Position numbers and translations under genes: made by a program. A stretch of 21,148 nucleotides of DNA from Christensenella sp. UBA3798 (GTDB lineage Bacteria; Bacillota; Clostridia; Christensenellales; CAG-1252). Shown piece after piece: positions 5,718-13,900 of this stretch; position 1 is the first letter of the stretch, and the number at the start of each line of letters is the position of its first letter. Below the pieces are notes generated by a model that saw only the letters and a program-made list of their open reading frames with translations, was not told where the DNA came from and made no database searches. The DNA lies in the NCBI GenBank assembly GCA_002368735.1, contig DFEQ01000101.1:17279-38426 (forward strand). Direction: 5' to 3'.

Positions 5718-7163
5718 ATGGAAAGATTTGACGTCATCGTGATCGGCGGCGGCGTGGTGGGCACTGCGGTGCTACGCTCTCTCGCCGCATATAAAGCCAA
5801 GGTCCTCCTCCTCGAGAAGTCCTCGGACGTTGCCACGGGCGCCAGCCGCGCCAATAGCGGCATCGTGCACGCGGGCTACGACGCGGAGACGGGCACAAAG
5901 AAGGCATATTTCAACGTAAAAGGCGCGGCGATGTTCCCCTCGCTTACCCGCGAACTCCACGTTCCCTATCGCATGGTGGGTTCTCTCGTCGCGGCGAAGG
6001 AAGGGGGACTTCCCGCCATCAAAGCGCTCTACGAAAGAGGCGTCAATAACGGCGTCAAGGTGGAGATCATTGAGCGGGAGAAGATAGAAGCGCTGGAGCC
6101 CAACATTGCGCCCGATATCAAGTACGCTCTCTATGCCCCCGAGGCAGGGGTGGTCTCTCCCTATAAACTCACCATCGCGCAGGCGGATCACGCCGTGGTC
6201 AACGGCGCCGAGATCCGCTTGGAAGAGAAGGTCGTCGGCATCAGCGAATCGGCGGGCGGCTATCTCGTCGTCACCGATAAGGCAGAGTATCACGCCTCTT
6301 ACGTCGTCAATGCGGCGGGCGCGGGCGCGGTGGAGATAAACGCGCTCCTCGGCGAGTCCACGCCCGAGATGAAGCACGCGGTAGGCGACTATTATATCCT
6401 CGACAGCAAGGCGGCGGGCGTCGTGAACACCGTCGTTTTCCCCCTCCCCGACGAGAAAGGCAAGGGCATTTTGGTGGCGCCCACGGCGGACGGCAACGTG
6501 ATCCTCGGACCCACCTCCCGCGTCGTCCCGCACGATGAAGCGGAAATAAACGCCGTCACCCGCGAAGGGTTAGCCCTCGTTCGCGAAGGGGTGGGAAAGC
6601 TCATCCCCAAGGTGGATATGAGGAGCGTCATCCGCGTCTATGCGGGCACGCGCACCGCTGTAGGCGGGGACTTCATCATCGAGGAGTCTTGTAAATTCAA
6701 AAATTACTTTATGTTGCTCGGCATCTGTTCGCCGGGCTTGACCTCCGCGCCCGCCATCGGCGAGTACGTTGCGGAAAAGGTATCTGCCGCGCTGCACTTG
6801 CAGAAAAAGGAGGCGATGCGCCCCCTCCCCCCGCGCTTCCGTTTGACGGAGGCTTCGGATGAAGATATCAAGGCGAAGATCGCCCTTGACCCTTCTTACG
6901 GCAGGATCGTCTGCCGCTGCGAGAAGGTCACGGAAGGGGAGATCCTCTCGGCGATACACTCCCCCCTCCCCGCGCATACGGTGGACGCGGTCAAGCGTCG
7001 CGTGCGCGCAGGCATGGGCAGGTGCCAAGGGGGATTCTGTCGCCCGCGCGTGATGGAGATATTGTCGCGCGAACTAAGCATTCCTTTGTCCGAGGTGCGC
7101 CTCGGAGATAAGGGCAGCGAGATAGCGCCCTACGAGGTGAAAGACGGCTATGGAAAGATTTGA
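5718..7163 (+). CDS. GlpA-like FAD-dependent dehydrogenase with BFD-type [2Fe-2S] domain
   Basis: 481 residues. An N-terminal FAD-binding motif I-G-G-G-V-V-G (residues 9-15) opens a DAO-type oxidoreductase domain like those of glycerol-3-phosphate dehydrogenase GlpA and L-2-hydroxyglutarate oxidase. The C-terminus (395-455) is a Fer2_BFD-like domain with four cysteines: C399, C401, C436 and C441. The next two genes, a pyridine-nucleotide-disulfide-type FAD oxidoreductase and DUF1667, complete a trio common in Firmicutes and usually annotated as anaerobic glycerol-3-phosphate dehydrogenase. The substrate is therefore probably glycerol 3-phosphate, but a 2-hydroxyacid is possible. No strong ribosome binding site is visible in the 3-base gap; coupling to ppa translation is likely. 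No glycerol kinase or uptake facilitator is in the window. Confidence 0.85.
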   Translation: MERFDVIVIGGGVVGTAVLRSLAAYKAKVLLLEKSSDVATGASRANSGIVHAGYDAETGTKKAYFNVKGAAMFPSLTRELHVPYRMVGSLVAAKEGGLPAIKALYERGVNNGVKVEIIEREKIEALEPNIAPDIKYALYAPEAGVVSPYKLTIAQADHAVVNGAEIRLEEKVVGISESAGGYLVVTDKAEYHASYVVNAAGAGAVEINALLGESTPEMKHAVGDYYILDSKAAGVVNTVVFPLPDEKGKGILVAPTADGNVILGPTSRVVPHDEAEINAVTREGLALVREGVGKLIPKVDMRSVIRVYAGTRTAVGGDFIIEESCKFKNYFMLLGICSPGLTSAPAIGEYVAEKVSAALHLQKKEAMRPLPPRFRLTEASDEDIKAKIALDPSYGRIVCRCEKVTEGEILSAIHSPLPAHTVDAVKRRVRAGMGRCQGGFCRPRVMEILSRELSIPLSEVRLGDKGSEIAPYEVKDGYGKI

Positions 7164-8385
7164 CGTAGTGATCATAGGCGGCGGCCCCGCGGGAATGGCG
7201 GCGGCGCTCGGCGCTAGGGAAAGCGGCGCATCCGTCGCTATCCTCGAGCGTGACGACCGCCTCGGCGGCATCCTCAATCAATGTATCCACAACGGCTTCG
7301 GCTTGCATTACTTCGGGGAGGAACTGACAGGCCCCGAATACGCGAAGCGTTTCCGTGATCAAGTGACGAAAGACGGCGGCATCAAGGTGTTCTTGGAAGC
7401 GATGGTGCTCTCGCTCACCGAGGATAGACTCGTCCGCGCGATATCCCCCACGGCAGGCCTCCTCGAGATAGAGGCGGGCAGCGTCGTGCTTGCGATGGGA
7501 TGCAGGGAGCGCAGTGCAGGTGCGATCGCCCTCGCGGGCACCCGTCCCGCAGGCATCTATACCGCAGGTATGGCGCAGAGGCTTTCCAACATAGACGGTT
7601 ATCTCGTGGGCAAGGAAGTGGTGATCCTCGGCAGCGGCGACATCGGTCTCATTATGGCGCGCCGCATGACCAGCGAGGGCGCCAAGGTCAAATTGGTCGC
7701 CGAGATCATGCCTTTCAGCAGCGGACTCAAGAGGAATATCGTGCAATGCTTGAACGACTACGATATCCCCCTCCGCTATTCCACCACCGTGACCCGCGTT
7801 GCGGGCGAAGGTCGCCTCGTCGGCGTATACGTCGCCCCTGTGGATGACAAGATGGTCCCCGACCTCTCGCGCGAGGAGTATATTCCTTGCGACACCTTGC
7901 TTCTTTCGGTGGGCTTGATCCCCGAAAACGACCTTTTGAACGGCTCGAAGGTGGAGATGAGCCGCGTGACGAGCGGCGCCGTGGTGGACGAATATCGTCA
8001 GACCTCCGTCCCCGGAGTGTTCTCGGCGGGCAACGTCCTACACGTGCACGATCTCGTGGATAACGTCAGCGAGGAGGCTTTCGTCGCGGGCAGATCGGCG
8101 GCAGGCTTTGCGCGGGGCGAATTGTCGGGCGGCGATACGGTGAACGTACTCCCCTCGCAGGGGGTCAGATATGCCCTCCCGCAGAGGATACACAAAGGGG
8201 AAGGAAAGATCAAGATCTACTTCCGCGTGGACAAGGTCTATCAAGGAAGGACTGTCGTCGTAAAATGCGGGGAGGAAGTCATACGCAAGAAAAAGACCCT
8301 TGTGATGGCTCCCGGCGAAATGCAGAATATCGAGATAGACGCATCTCTCGTGACGGGGGACGTCTCGATCTATACGGAGGAATGA
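7150..8385 (+). CDS. FAD/NAD(P)-dependent oxidoreductase, partner of the GlpA-like enzyme
   Basis: 411 residues of the pyridine nucleotide-disulfide oxidoreductase fold. The FAD motif I-G-G-G-P-A-G is at residues 9-15, a second Rossmann motif (V-I-L-G-S-G-D-I-G) is in the middle, and a late F-S-A-G-N segment matches the second FAD contact. It overlaps the end of the previous gene by 14 bases, so the two are translationally coupled. The first 17 bases of the two genes are identical (ATGGAAAGATTTGACGT), which suggests shared descent of the leader or conversion between them. In the trio this subunit probably passes electrons between the flavin dehydrogenase and NAD(P) or another carrier; that is inferred from gene order. 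Confidence 0.85.
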   Translation: MERFDVVIIGGGPAGMAAALGARESGASVAILERDDRLGGILNQCIHNGFGLHYFGEELTGPEYAKRFRDQVTKDGGIKVFLEAMVLSLTEDRLVRAISPTAGLLEIEAGSVVLAMGCRERSAGAIALAGTRPAGIYTAGMAQRLSNIDGYLVGKEVVILGSGDIGLIMARRMTSEGAKVKLVAEIMPFSSGLKRNIVQCLNDYDIPLRYSTTVTRVAGEGRLVGVYVAPVDDKMVPDLSREEYIPCDTLLLSVGLIPENDLLNGSKVEMSRVTSGAVVDEYRQTSVPGVFSAGNVLHVHDLVDNVSEEAFVAGRSAAGFARGELSGGDTVNVLPSQGVRYALPQRIHKGEGKIKIYFRVDKVYQGRTVVVKCGEEVIRKKKTLVMAPGEMQNIEIDASLVTGDVSIYTEE

Positions 8386-8732
8386 TGAATACCACTTGTA
8401 TCATGTGCCCGATGGGGTGCTCTCTCACCATTGAGGAGATCGGGGGCGCCATAACGGTAAAAGGCAACGGTTGCCCGCGCGGCGAAAAGTACGGCAGGGC
8501 GGAATACACCCACCCCGAACGAGTGGTCACCACCCTTTTAAAAGGCGCATTCGGCGGCGTGGTCAGCGTAAAGACCGACCGCCCCATCCCGAAGGATAAG
8601 ATAGGTGACCTCCTCGCTTGGGCGGCTTCATACCGCTTGGAGCGTGCGGTCAGTACGGGCGACGTCATAGAGGAGAACGCCGCAGACACGGGCGCGAATA
8701 TCGTCGCCACGTCTGACTTTATAATGAAGTAA
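8385..8732 (+). CDS. DUF1667 family protein
   Basis: A small protein of 115 residues. Four cysteines are arranged C5-x2-C8-x3-C12 and C30 (C-I-M-C-P-M-G-C, then G-N-G-C-P-R-G), as in DUF1667, and probably bind an iron-sulfur cluster or zinc. It is the third member of the GlpA-like/FAD oxidoreductase/DUF1667 set and may be an electron-transfer subunit. GGAGG (8376-8380) lies inside the upstream gene. Two ATGs in tandem (8382 and 8385) are both in frame; 8385 gives better spacing and overlaps the upstream TGA by one base. Confidence 0.85.
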   Translation: MNTTCIMCPMGCSLTIEEIGGAITVKGNGCPRGEKYGRAEYTHPERVVTTLLKGAFGGVVSVKTDRPIPKDKIGDLLAWAASYRLERAVSTGDVIEENAADTGANIVATSDFIMK

Positions 8733-9667
8733 TGCTCTACTATGAGTTCAAAGCGCAAATAGCAAGGGGGGATATCGCCCCTTTGTACCGCATCGACGGG
8801 GAAGATAAGTACTGGGCGGAGCTCGCGTACAAGGACCTCTTGGCGCTTTCATCCGAGCTGGATACCGAGGTTTTGCGCGACGACCAAAACGTAGAGGACG
8901 CCGTCTACGGCGTGCAGAACTTCCCGATGATGGCGGAAAGGAAGATAGCCGTCGTCCGCGATAGGAAGCTCAAGGACGCCGACGTCAAGGCGCTCGAACG
9001 CTACCTCGCATCTCCCTCGCCCACGGGCGTTATCATACTTTACAACTGCGACGGCAAGGTCAAGGGGGAGCGCGCCTTCACCTTCGACACCCTTTCCGAA
9101 GCCGACCTCGTCCCCTATATCGAGCGCATCGCGGGGGAGATGGGGGGCTCCATCACGCACTCCGCGGCGCGAAAACTTGCCGCTTATACCGAGATGAATA
9201 TGACGCGGGTCAAGAACGAGCTCATCAAGATGATCGCCCTTGGGGAGATCACCGACGAGCTCGTCGAGAGCTACGTCGAGCCCAGCTACTCCTACCGCAT
9301 CTTCGACTTCACCGACGCCATCGCGCGGGGGAGCTACGCGGGCGCTTACGAGGTGCTATCCTCTCTCGCGAGGAACGCGGGGGAATACTCGCCCTTCTTT
9401 ACCAAACTCACCGACCATATCCGCCTGATGCTGCATACACGCCTTGCAAAGAACGTCCCCGACGCCGATTTGGCGCAGGCGCTCGGCGTATCTCTTTACC
9501 CCCTGCAGAAGGCGAAGCGGGCGGCGGCGAATTATACCCTTCGCCAACTCTTGACCATACTAATGAAGATGTATTCGTTGGAACAGGACTATAAATCGGG
9601 TAATATCGGCGTGGAAAACGCCATGGATCTGGCGATTGCGACCGCAATCGAAGCGAGGAAAAAGTGA
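8732..9667 (+). CDS. holA: DNA polymerase III subunit delta
   Basis: 311 residues, slightly short for the family (commonly about 330-345). Delta is the clamp-opening subunit of the clamp loader. The N-terminus has the usual P-L-Y-R-I-D-G-E-D-K-Y pattern (HolA proteins normally read PvYllyGeE), followed by an F-P-M-M-A-E-R-K segment matching the conserved lPFfserrlvvv region. The C-terminal helical collar domain has the N-A-R-N-A-like and L-G-V-S motifs seen in HolA. The start codon shares one base with the DUF1667 stop (TAATG), so it is translationally coupled into the redox operon. This placement is unusual in my experience but not unprecedented, since holA neighbours vary widely. Confidence 0.85.
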   Translation: MLYYEFKAQIARGDIAPLYRIDGEDKYWAELAYKDLLALSSELDTEVLRDDQNVEDAVYGVQNFPMMAERKIAVVRDRKLKDADVKALERYLASPSPTGVIILYNCDGKVKGERAFTFDTLSEADLVPYIERIAGEMGGSITHSAARKLAAYTEMNMTRVKNELIKMIALGEITDELVESYVEPSYSYRIFDFTDAIARGSYAGAYEVLSSLARNAGEYSPFFTKLTDHIRLMLHTRLAKNVPDADLAQALGVSLYPLQKAKRAAANYTLRQLLTILMKMYSLEQDYKSGNIGVENAMDLAIATAIEARKK

Positions 9668-10218
9668 TAACGTTTTTGAAAAAGATCAATCGCTACGTCA
9701 TCTACGCAGTGCTCGGCGTCTTGGGCTCCTTTGCGATGCTCGAGGACCTATTGACCATGACGAGCACGACGGCGTATTCATCGGGGATGTCCTTCGGGGC
9801 GATGCTCCCGTGGGTAATCATATTCTCCGTCGTTCTCCTCGGATTCATCATCAAACTGCTCGTCTATATCACCTTTCGCATCGATAACGCGATATTCGTC
9901 AGAAAGAGCGGGTTGCTGTATCCTTTCCCCATCCCCTTCACCGAGTTCGAGCTGACGGCGTGCGCCTTTCTTTTGCCCGCCCTCCTGCTGGGCGGTTTAG
10001 CGCATCTTCCCGTGCTTTTCCTGCCTTCGCTCTCTCGCATTTTGGGCGCCGTGCGCTCGCTGATACTCTATGGAAGCGTGGTCGCCGCCATCGCTTATGT
10101 ACTCAAAAAATACGCGCACGATTACGATAAAAACTCCCTAGCGAATGCCTTGATACTCCTTCCGACCATCTTGCTTTCCGTTTCCTTCGTTTTGACTCTC
10201 GTGGAGGTGATAAGATGA
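9664..10218 (+). CDS. Small multi-spanning membrane protein, function unknown
   Basis: 184 residues starting with GTG at 9664; the GTGA overlaps the holA stop, and GAGG (9655-9658) precedes it. About five hydrophobic segments are visible, near residues 11-30, 44-70, 95-125, 128-147 and 160-182. I recognise no family. The next gene begins 4 bases before this stop (ATGA), so both are probably translated together, and this protein may work with the membrane-anchored M28-like protein. Confidence 0.7.
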   Translation: MITFLKKINRYVIYAVLGVLGSFAMLEDLLTMTSTTAYSSGMSFGAMLPWVIIFSVVLLGFIIKLLVYITFRIDNAIFVRKSGLLYPFPIPFTEFELTACAFLLPALLLGGLAHLPVLFLPSLSRILGAVRSLILYGSVVAAIAYVLKKYAHDYDKNSLANALILLPTILLSVSFVLTLVEVIR

Positions 10219-11468
10219 AAAAGTTTTTCGTTATGACCCTTCTTATCGCATTCATACTTTCCATCTTCACCTTTACGGGCGTGACCGCCGCGGCGGAAGG
10301 GGGCATGACTCCCTATGAACGGGCGAACGCTTACGCAACGATGCACGCTCGTCGCGACATCCTTTCGGGCGGGGAGGAGGCTTCCGCCGCTACTTTGTCC
10401 GCCGTGCTCGCGGGCTTCGGATACGAGATATCCACTCCCGCCTTCACCTATTACGGCGAGAGCTCTACGGGGAGCAAACTATCCTACAACTACAAGCACG
10501 TCCTCGGCTATAAGGACAATGGGAAGGGGAAGTGCGTTCTCATCGGCTGCTACTACGGCGGCTACGAGCCGCAAGACAGCTATGGCGTCGGCAATGGCGC
10601 GTCCGCCGCGCTTTCGGTGGGCACCGTCCTCTATATCGCAGAGGCGCTTTCGACGCAAGCCTCCGATTACGACGTCGCCATCGCCTTTTGGGGCGGCATG
10701 GAGATAGCTGGGGACTTCAACGTCAAAAAGTGCGGCATAGATATTGGGCGGGTGGCGCTCTATATCAACCTCGACTGCGTGGCGGCGGGCGACTACGACT
10801 ACCTTTACGCAGACGACCTCCCTCGTTCGCAGGAAAAGTATTTCCGTTCCGTCATATCTTCTCTCGGCGTGAGCATTCTTGAGCCTCCCGTCTACAAGAG
10901 GACGGCTTCGCTCTCCTACGGAGACGACGACCCGTATACCTACACCCACCTCGGCTTGCTCTCGGTCAACCGCTTCTTTATGGGGGCGGAGGTCCCCTGC
11001 GTGAATTTCGTGGGCGGCTCGTGGGAGAACGATACCGGCATCTATCGCTATGCGGGCAAGGGGGATATCGAGGGGACGAGTTTGGATACCATCACCTCCA
11101 TCGACGGCTTGAACGGCGGCGCGGATAAGACGGCGGATAGGCTCCTCGGCGTGGCGAACGTCGTGATAAAGGGTGTCACGGGGGAAGGACTGTCAGACGC
11201 TCTTACGCAGGCGGCGAAGGAGACCTCGAGCGCCTCGTTGGATAATTCTCTCGCCTTCTATTTGGTCTCTTTGATAGGTACGGCTATCCTCATCGGCGTC
11301 CTGATTTTCCTTTTGGCAAAGCAGGGCAAGGACCGCCGCGACGCGGTGTGGGAGGTCAAGGTCGGCGGCGAAGGTTTCGACCCCTTTAGTGATCTGAATG
11401 ACAGGGCGGACGATCCCTCCGACAAGCGCGATGACGACGACGGCGGGGACGACGTCTTCCGTTTCTGA
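10215..11468 (+). CDS. Degenerate M28-like membrane-anchored protein
   Basis: 417 residues. A signal peptide (residues 1-26, ending V-T-A-A-A) puts the body outside the cell. A transmembrane helix at about 347-369 and an acidic tail rich in D (391-414) follow. The body resembles an M28 aminopeptidase: V-L-I-G-C-Y-Y-G-G-Y, G-V-G-N-G-A-S-A, F-W-G-G-M-E, I-N-L-D-C-V-A and P-C-V-N-F. The zinc ligands seem mostly lost: the first H is Y, the D of GANDNASG reads N128, E-E reads M162-E163, and the late S-D-H reads V-N. D187 and E163 remain. It may be a non-catalytic binding protein. The overlap with the upstream membrane-protein gene and a terminator after it mark it as the end of the operon. Confidence 0.6.
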   Translation: MKKFFVMTLLIAFILSIFTFTGVTAAAEGGMTPYERANAYATMHARRDILSGGEEASAATLSAVLAGFGYEISTPAFTYYGESSTGSKLSYNYKHVLGYKDNGKGKCVLIGCYYGGYEPQDSYGVGNGASAALSVGTVLYIAEALSTQASDYDVAIAFWGGMEIAGDFNVKKCGIDIGRVALYINLDCVAAGDYDYLYADDLPRSQEKYFRSVISSLGVSILEPPVYKRTASLSYGDDDPYTYTHLGLLSVNRFFMGAEVPCVNFVGGSWENDTGIYRYAGKGDIEGTSLDTITSIDGLNGGADKTADRLLGVANVVIKGVTGEGLSDALTQAAKETSSASLDNSLAFYLVSLIGTAILIGVLIFLLAKQGKDRRDAVWEVKVGGEGFDPFSDLNDRADDPSDKRDDDDGGDDVFRF

Positions 11469-11490
11469 CAAATACTGTCCATATGATCGG

Positions 11491-11528
11491 AGCGGAACGA
11501 GTTTTTTACTCGTTTCGCTTTATTTTTT
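11491..11528 (+). terminator. Terminator after the M28-like gene
   Basis: AGCGGAACGAG (11491-11501), loop of Ts and A, CTCGTTTCGCT (11509-11519), then TTATTTTTT. The stem is 11 bp with one G-T wobble. It closes the ppa-to-M28 run of genes. Confidence 0.85.
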
Positions 11529-11576
11529 GTCCGTCTTATATTATACTGAGTAATAGTTTATGAAGAGGTGACGCTT

Positions 11577-12440
11577 ATGGACGTTTTAATGAGCTATTTC
11601 GACGAGAAAGGCAGTATGCGCTGGCTATCCCTCGTGGACGCCGCCGTGCTCCTAATTTTTTTGATTGCCATCACGGTCTTTTTCTTCCGCAAAAAAAATT
11701 ACCGCGTGGGCATCTTCTTCGTGCTTTATACCATCTTGTTCGTCGCCCTGGACGTCGTCATCGCCCTCTTCAAGATAACGTCCATCTACTTCACCCGGGA
11801 GATCATGCGCTTCCTCGCCGTCATCTTTATCGCCGCCAGCGCGGTGGTCTACCAGTCCGACCTCAAATTGCTCTTTGCAAAGTTCGGCGGGCAGGCGGAG
11901 GAGAACGTATATGCCAAGCTTCACAACACCCGCAACGAGGATGATTTGCGATATGCTTCGGGCGAGATCGTCAAGGCGTGTCAGAACCTTTCCAAGAATA
12001 ATATCGGCGCGCTGATTGTCGTCTGTCCCACCATCATTTCTTCCAATATGCTGGATACGGGTATCCGTTTGAACGCCGTGCTTTCCGCTCCCCTTTTGGA
12101 GAGCATCTTCAATACCCACGCGCCTCTGCACGACGGCGCCGTCATCATCAAGAATAACGTCGTCCTCGCCGCAGGCTGCTTCCTGCCCCTCTCGCAGAAT
12201 CCCTCCATCAGCAAGGACCTCGGCACCCGCCACCGCGCCGCGATAGGTATCACCGAGGAAACGGACGTCTTGACCATCGTAGTCAGCGAGGAGACGGGCA
12301 TCATCAGCTTGGTGCAGAACGGCGATATCAAGCGTTACATCACGGGCGAGAAGCTCATGGACGCCTTGGACGCCGCATTCGGCATCGCCGACCTCAGCCG
12401 CAGAAATTCGAGACAGTTCGGGAGGAACACCAAAAAATAA
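11577..12440 (+). CDS. cdaA: Diadenylate cyclase, CdaA type
   Basis: 287 residues. Three N-terminal transmembrane helices (about 16-38, 43-65 and 76-93) are followed by a DAC domain with the two catalytic motifs D186-G-A and R218-H-R. It makes the second messenger cyclic di-AMP from two ATP at the membrane; this controls potassium and osmolyte balance and cell-wall homeostasis in Firmicutes. ATG 11577 is preferred over the in-frame GTG 11568 because the GAGG at 11565-11568 then has correct spacing. In most Firmicutes cdaA is followed by its regulator cdaR and glmM; here it is followed directly by a DUF1015 gene whose ATG overlaps the stop. Confidence 0.9.
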   Translation: MDVLMSYFDEKGSMRWLSLVDAAVLLIFLIAITVFFFRKKNYRVGIFFVLYTILFVALDVVIALFKITSIYFTREIMRFLAVIFIAASAVVYQSDLKLLFAKFGGQAEENVYAKLHNTRNEDDLRYASGEIVKACQNLSKNNIGALIVVCPTIISSNMLDTGIRLNAVLSAPLLESIFNTHAPLHDGAVIIKNNVVLAAGCFLPLSQNPSISKDLGTRHRAAIGITEETDVLTIVVSEETGIISLVQNGDIKRYITGEKLMDALDAAFGIADLSRRNSRQFGRNTKK

Positions 12441-13663
12441 TGAAGGACATCGTACGAGTACCCCGCGTACTCCTGCCCAAGGAGGACGTGGAGCTGAAGA
12501 AATGGGCTGTCATCGCCTGTGACCAATTCACCTCGCAGGGGCAGTATTGGCAACAGCTTAAGGATTACTGCGGAGAGACCTCCGCTTTGAACATCATCTT
12601 TCCCGAGTATTACCTCGATAAGGTGGATATGGAGGAGAGGATACAATCCATCAATTCCTATATGCGCCGCTACCTGACCGAAGGAGTCTTCCGAGAGGTC
12701 AACGGCGTGATACTGACCGAGAGGATCACCTCTTACGGGCACAAGCGCACGGGGCTTCTCCTTGCTCTTGACCTTGAGAAATACGATTTTACCACGGGCA
12801 CCCTCCCCATCCGCGCCACCGAGGCGACGGTCAAGGAGCGCCTTCCCGTGCGTATCCGCATCCGCGAGAATGCGCCTTTGGAACTGCCGCACGTCCTCAT
12901 CCTGATCGACGATGAGGCAAAGTCCGTCATCGAGCCCGCGAGGGAAAGCGTCACCGAGGACGACCTCCTCTATTCCACCGAGCTCAATATGAAGGGCGGC
13001 TCCGTCAAGGGCTATTTGCTGAAAGACCCCAAACCCACCATAGACGCTTTGCTTTCCCTGGCAGACGAGGAACGCATGCTTTCCCGTTACGGCAGTAAGG
13101 AGCCTTTCCTCTTCGCTGTCGGCGACGGCAACCATTCGGTGGCTACCGCAAAACTCTTGTGGGAGCGCATCAAACCCTCGTTGACCGAGAGCGAAAGAGC
13201 GTACCATCCGGCGCGCTACGTGCTTGCCGAAGTGGTCAATCTCTACGAGGATGACCTCGTCTTTGAGGCGATCCACCGCGTGATCTTCGGCGCGGGCGAG
13301 GACTTTATCCGCGAGCTCACCGCGAGCTTATCCGGCGAAGGGCACATCACCCTCCTCTATCGTGACAAGATGTACGGCGTATCCGTCCCCCGCGTGGCGG
13401 CGGAGGCGGTCAAGGCGGTGCAGGACTTTATCGACGGCTATATCGCCTCGCACGAAGGGGTGTCGGTGGACTATATCCACGGCGATAAGAACCTCGCCGA
13501 GGTGGCGGCGGCAAAGGACGGCGTGGCTATCTTTATGCCCGTGATGGAGAAGTCCGACCTCTTCCCTTACGTGGTCAAGCACGGCTCTCTGCCCAGAAAG
13601 ACCTTCTCGATGGGCGAGGCGGAGGAGAAGCGGTACTATCTGGAATGTCGCAAGATCGTTTGA
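12440..13663 (+). CDS. DUF1015 family protein
   Basis: 407 residues, soluble. It matches DUF1015 (PF06245-like): an N-terminal R-V-P-R-V-L-L-P region, V-I-A-C-D-Q-F-T-S-Q, and the G-D-G-N-H-S-V-A-T-A-K motif (228-238), typical for the family as xDGHHR/NHS. The family appears as a homologue of SerC-neighbouring genes in some bacteria; its biochemical function is uncertain. Its start overlaps the cdaA stop (TAATG), so the pair is co-transcribed. The last codon and stop form part of the left arm of a palindromic element at 13659-13781. Confidence 0.85.
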   Translation: MKDIVRVPRVLLPKEDVELKKWAVIACDQFTSQGQYWQQLKDYCGETSALNIIFPEYYLDKVDMEERIQSINSYMRRYLTEGVFREVNGVILTERITSYGHKRTGLLLALDLEKYDFTTGTLPIRATEATVKERLPVRIRIRENAPLELPHVLILIDDEAKSVIEPARESVTEDDLLYSTELNMKGGSVKGYLLKDPKPTIDALLSLADEERMLSRYGSKEPFLFAVGDGNHSVATAKLLWERIKPSLTESERAYHPARYVLAEVVNLYEDDLVFEAIHRVIFGAGEDFIRELTASLSGEGHITLLYRDKMYGVSVPRVAAEAVKAVQDFIDGYIASHEGVSVDYIHGDKNLAEVAAAKDGVAIFMPVMEKSDLFPYVVKHGSLPRKTFSMGEAEEKRYYLECRKIV

Positions 13664-13781
13664 GGGCGGTGCATCATAGATCTCTGCGTTACTGACTGCG
13701 CCGTCGATCGGTTACGTACAAGGAGTACGCGCCCGTCCGACCCTTGTCAAGCCTTGATCTCTATGCGCTTGCGCCCTCAAA
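13659..13781 (+). repeat. Palindromic 3'-end element, copy 1 (after DUF1015)
   Basis: The outer arms TTTGAGGGCG (13659-13668) and CGCCCTCAAA (13772-13781) are perfectly complementary, and the left arm includes the DUF1015 stop codon TGA (13661-13663). A second pairing, CATAGA/TCTATG, follows inward. The core shares with copy 2 (16176-16301) the blocks CGTTACTG-x-CTGCGCC, ACGTACAAGGAGTACGC and AGCCTTG-xx-TCTCTA. The core hairpin is CGTAC-AAGGA-GTACG. No T run follows. It may act as a transcript-end or stability structure. Confidence 0.7.
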
Positions 13782-13795
13782 TTAAGTGTAGATGT

Positions 13796-13807
13796 GGCGG
13801 TGCATCA
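13796..13807. repeat. 12-bp direct repeat flanking palindromic copy 1
   Basis: GGCGGTGCATCA at 13796-13807 also occurs at 13665-13676, just after the DUF1015 stop. The two copies bracket the core of the palindromic element. Confidence 0.5.
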
Positions 13808-13863
13808 CGCAATTCCGCTTGTTCTCATTGCGAGGGCGAGCTGGGAGAAAGAATAGAAAAGAA

Positions 13864-13880
13864 AGCCGCTTTTGCGGTTT
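13864..13880 (+). promoter_or_regulatory. Small leader hairpin upstream of aspartate kinase
   Basis: AAGCCGC-TTT(T)-GCGGTTT just before the GGAG ribosome binding site of the kinase gene. The 7-bp stem is not followed by Ts. It could influence translation initiation. I see no lysine riboswitch in the 237-base gap. Confidence 0.3.
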
Positions 13881-13900
13881 AGACAAAAAAGGAGAACACT

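Noticed and set aside
5772..6533. Long minus-strand frame opposite the GlpA-like gene
   Set aside because: It is a shadow of GC-rich codon usage on the opposite strand, with no start signal or recognisable domain. Other long antisense frames (for example 12335-13276, 14426-15232 and 17819-18946) were rejected for the same reason.
13782..13900. Lysine riboswitch or T-box upstream of aspartate kinase
   Set aside because: The leader is too short, and I see none of the conserved junction motifs; only a 7-bp hairpin is visible.
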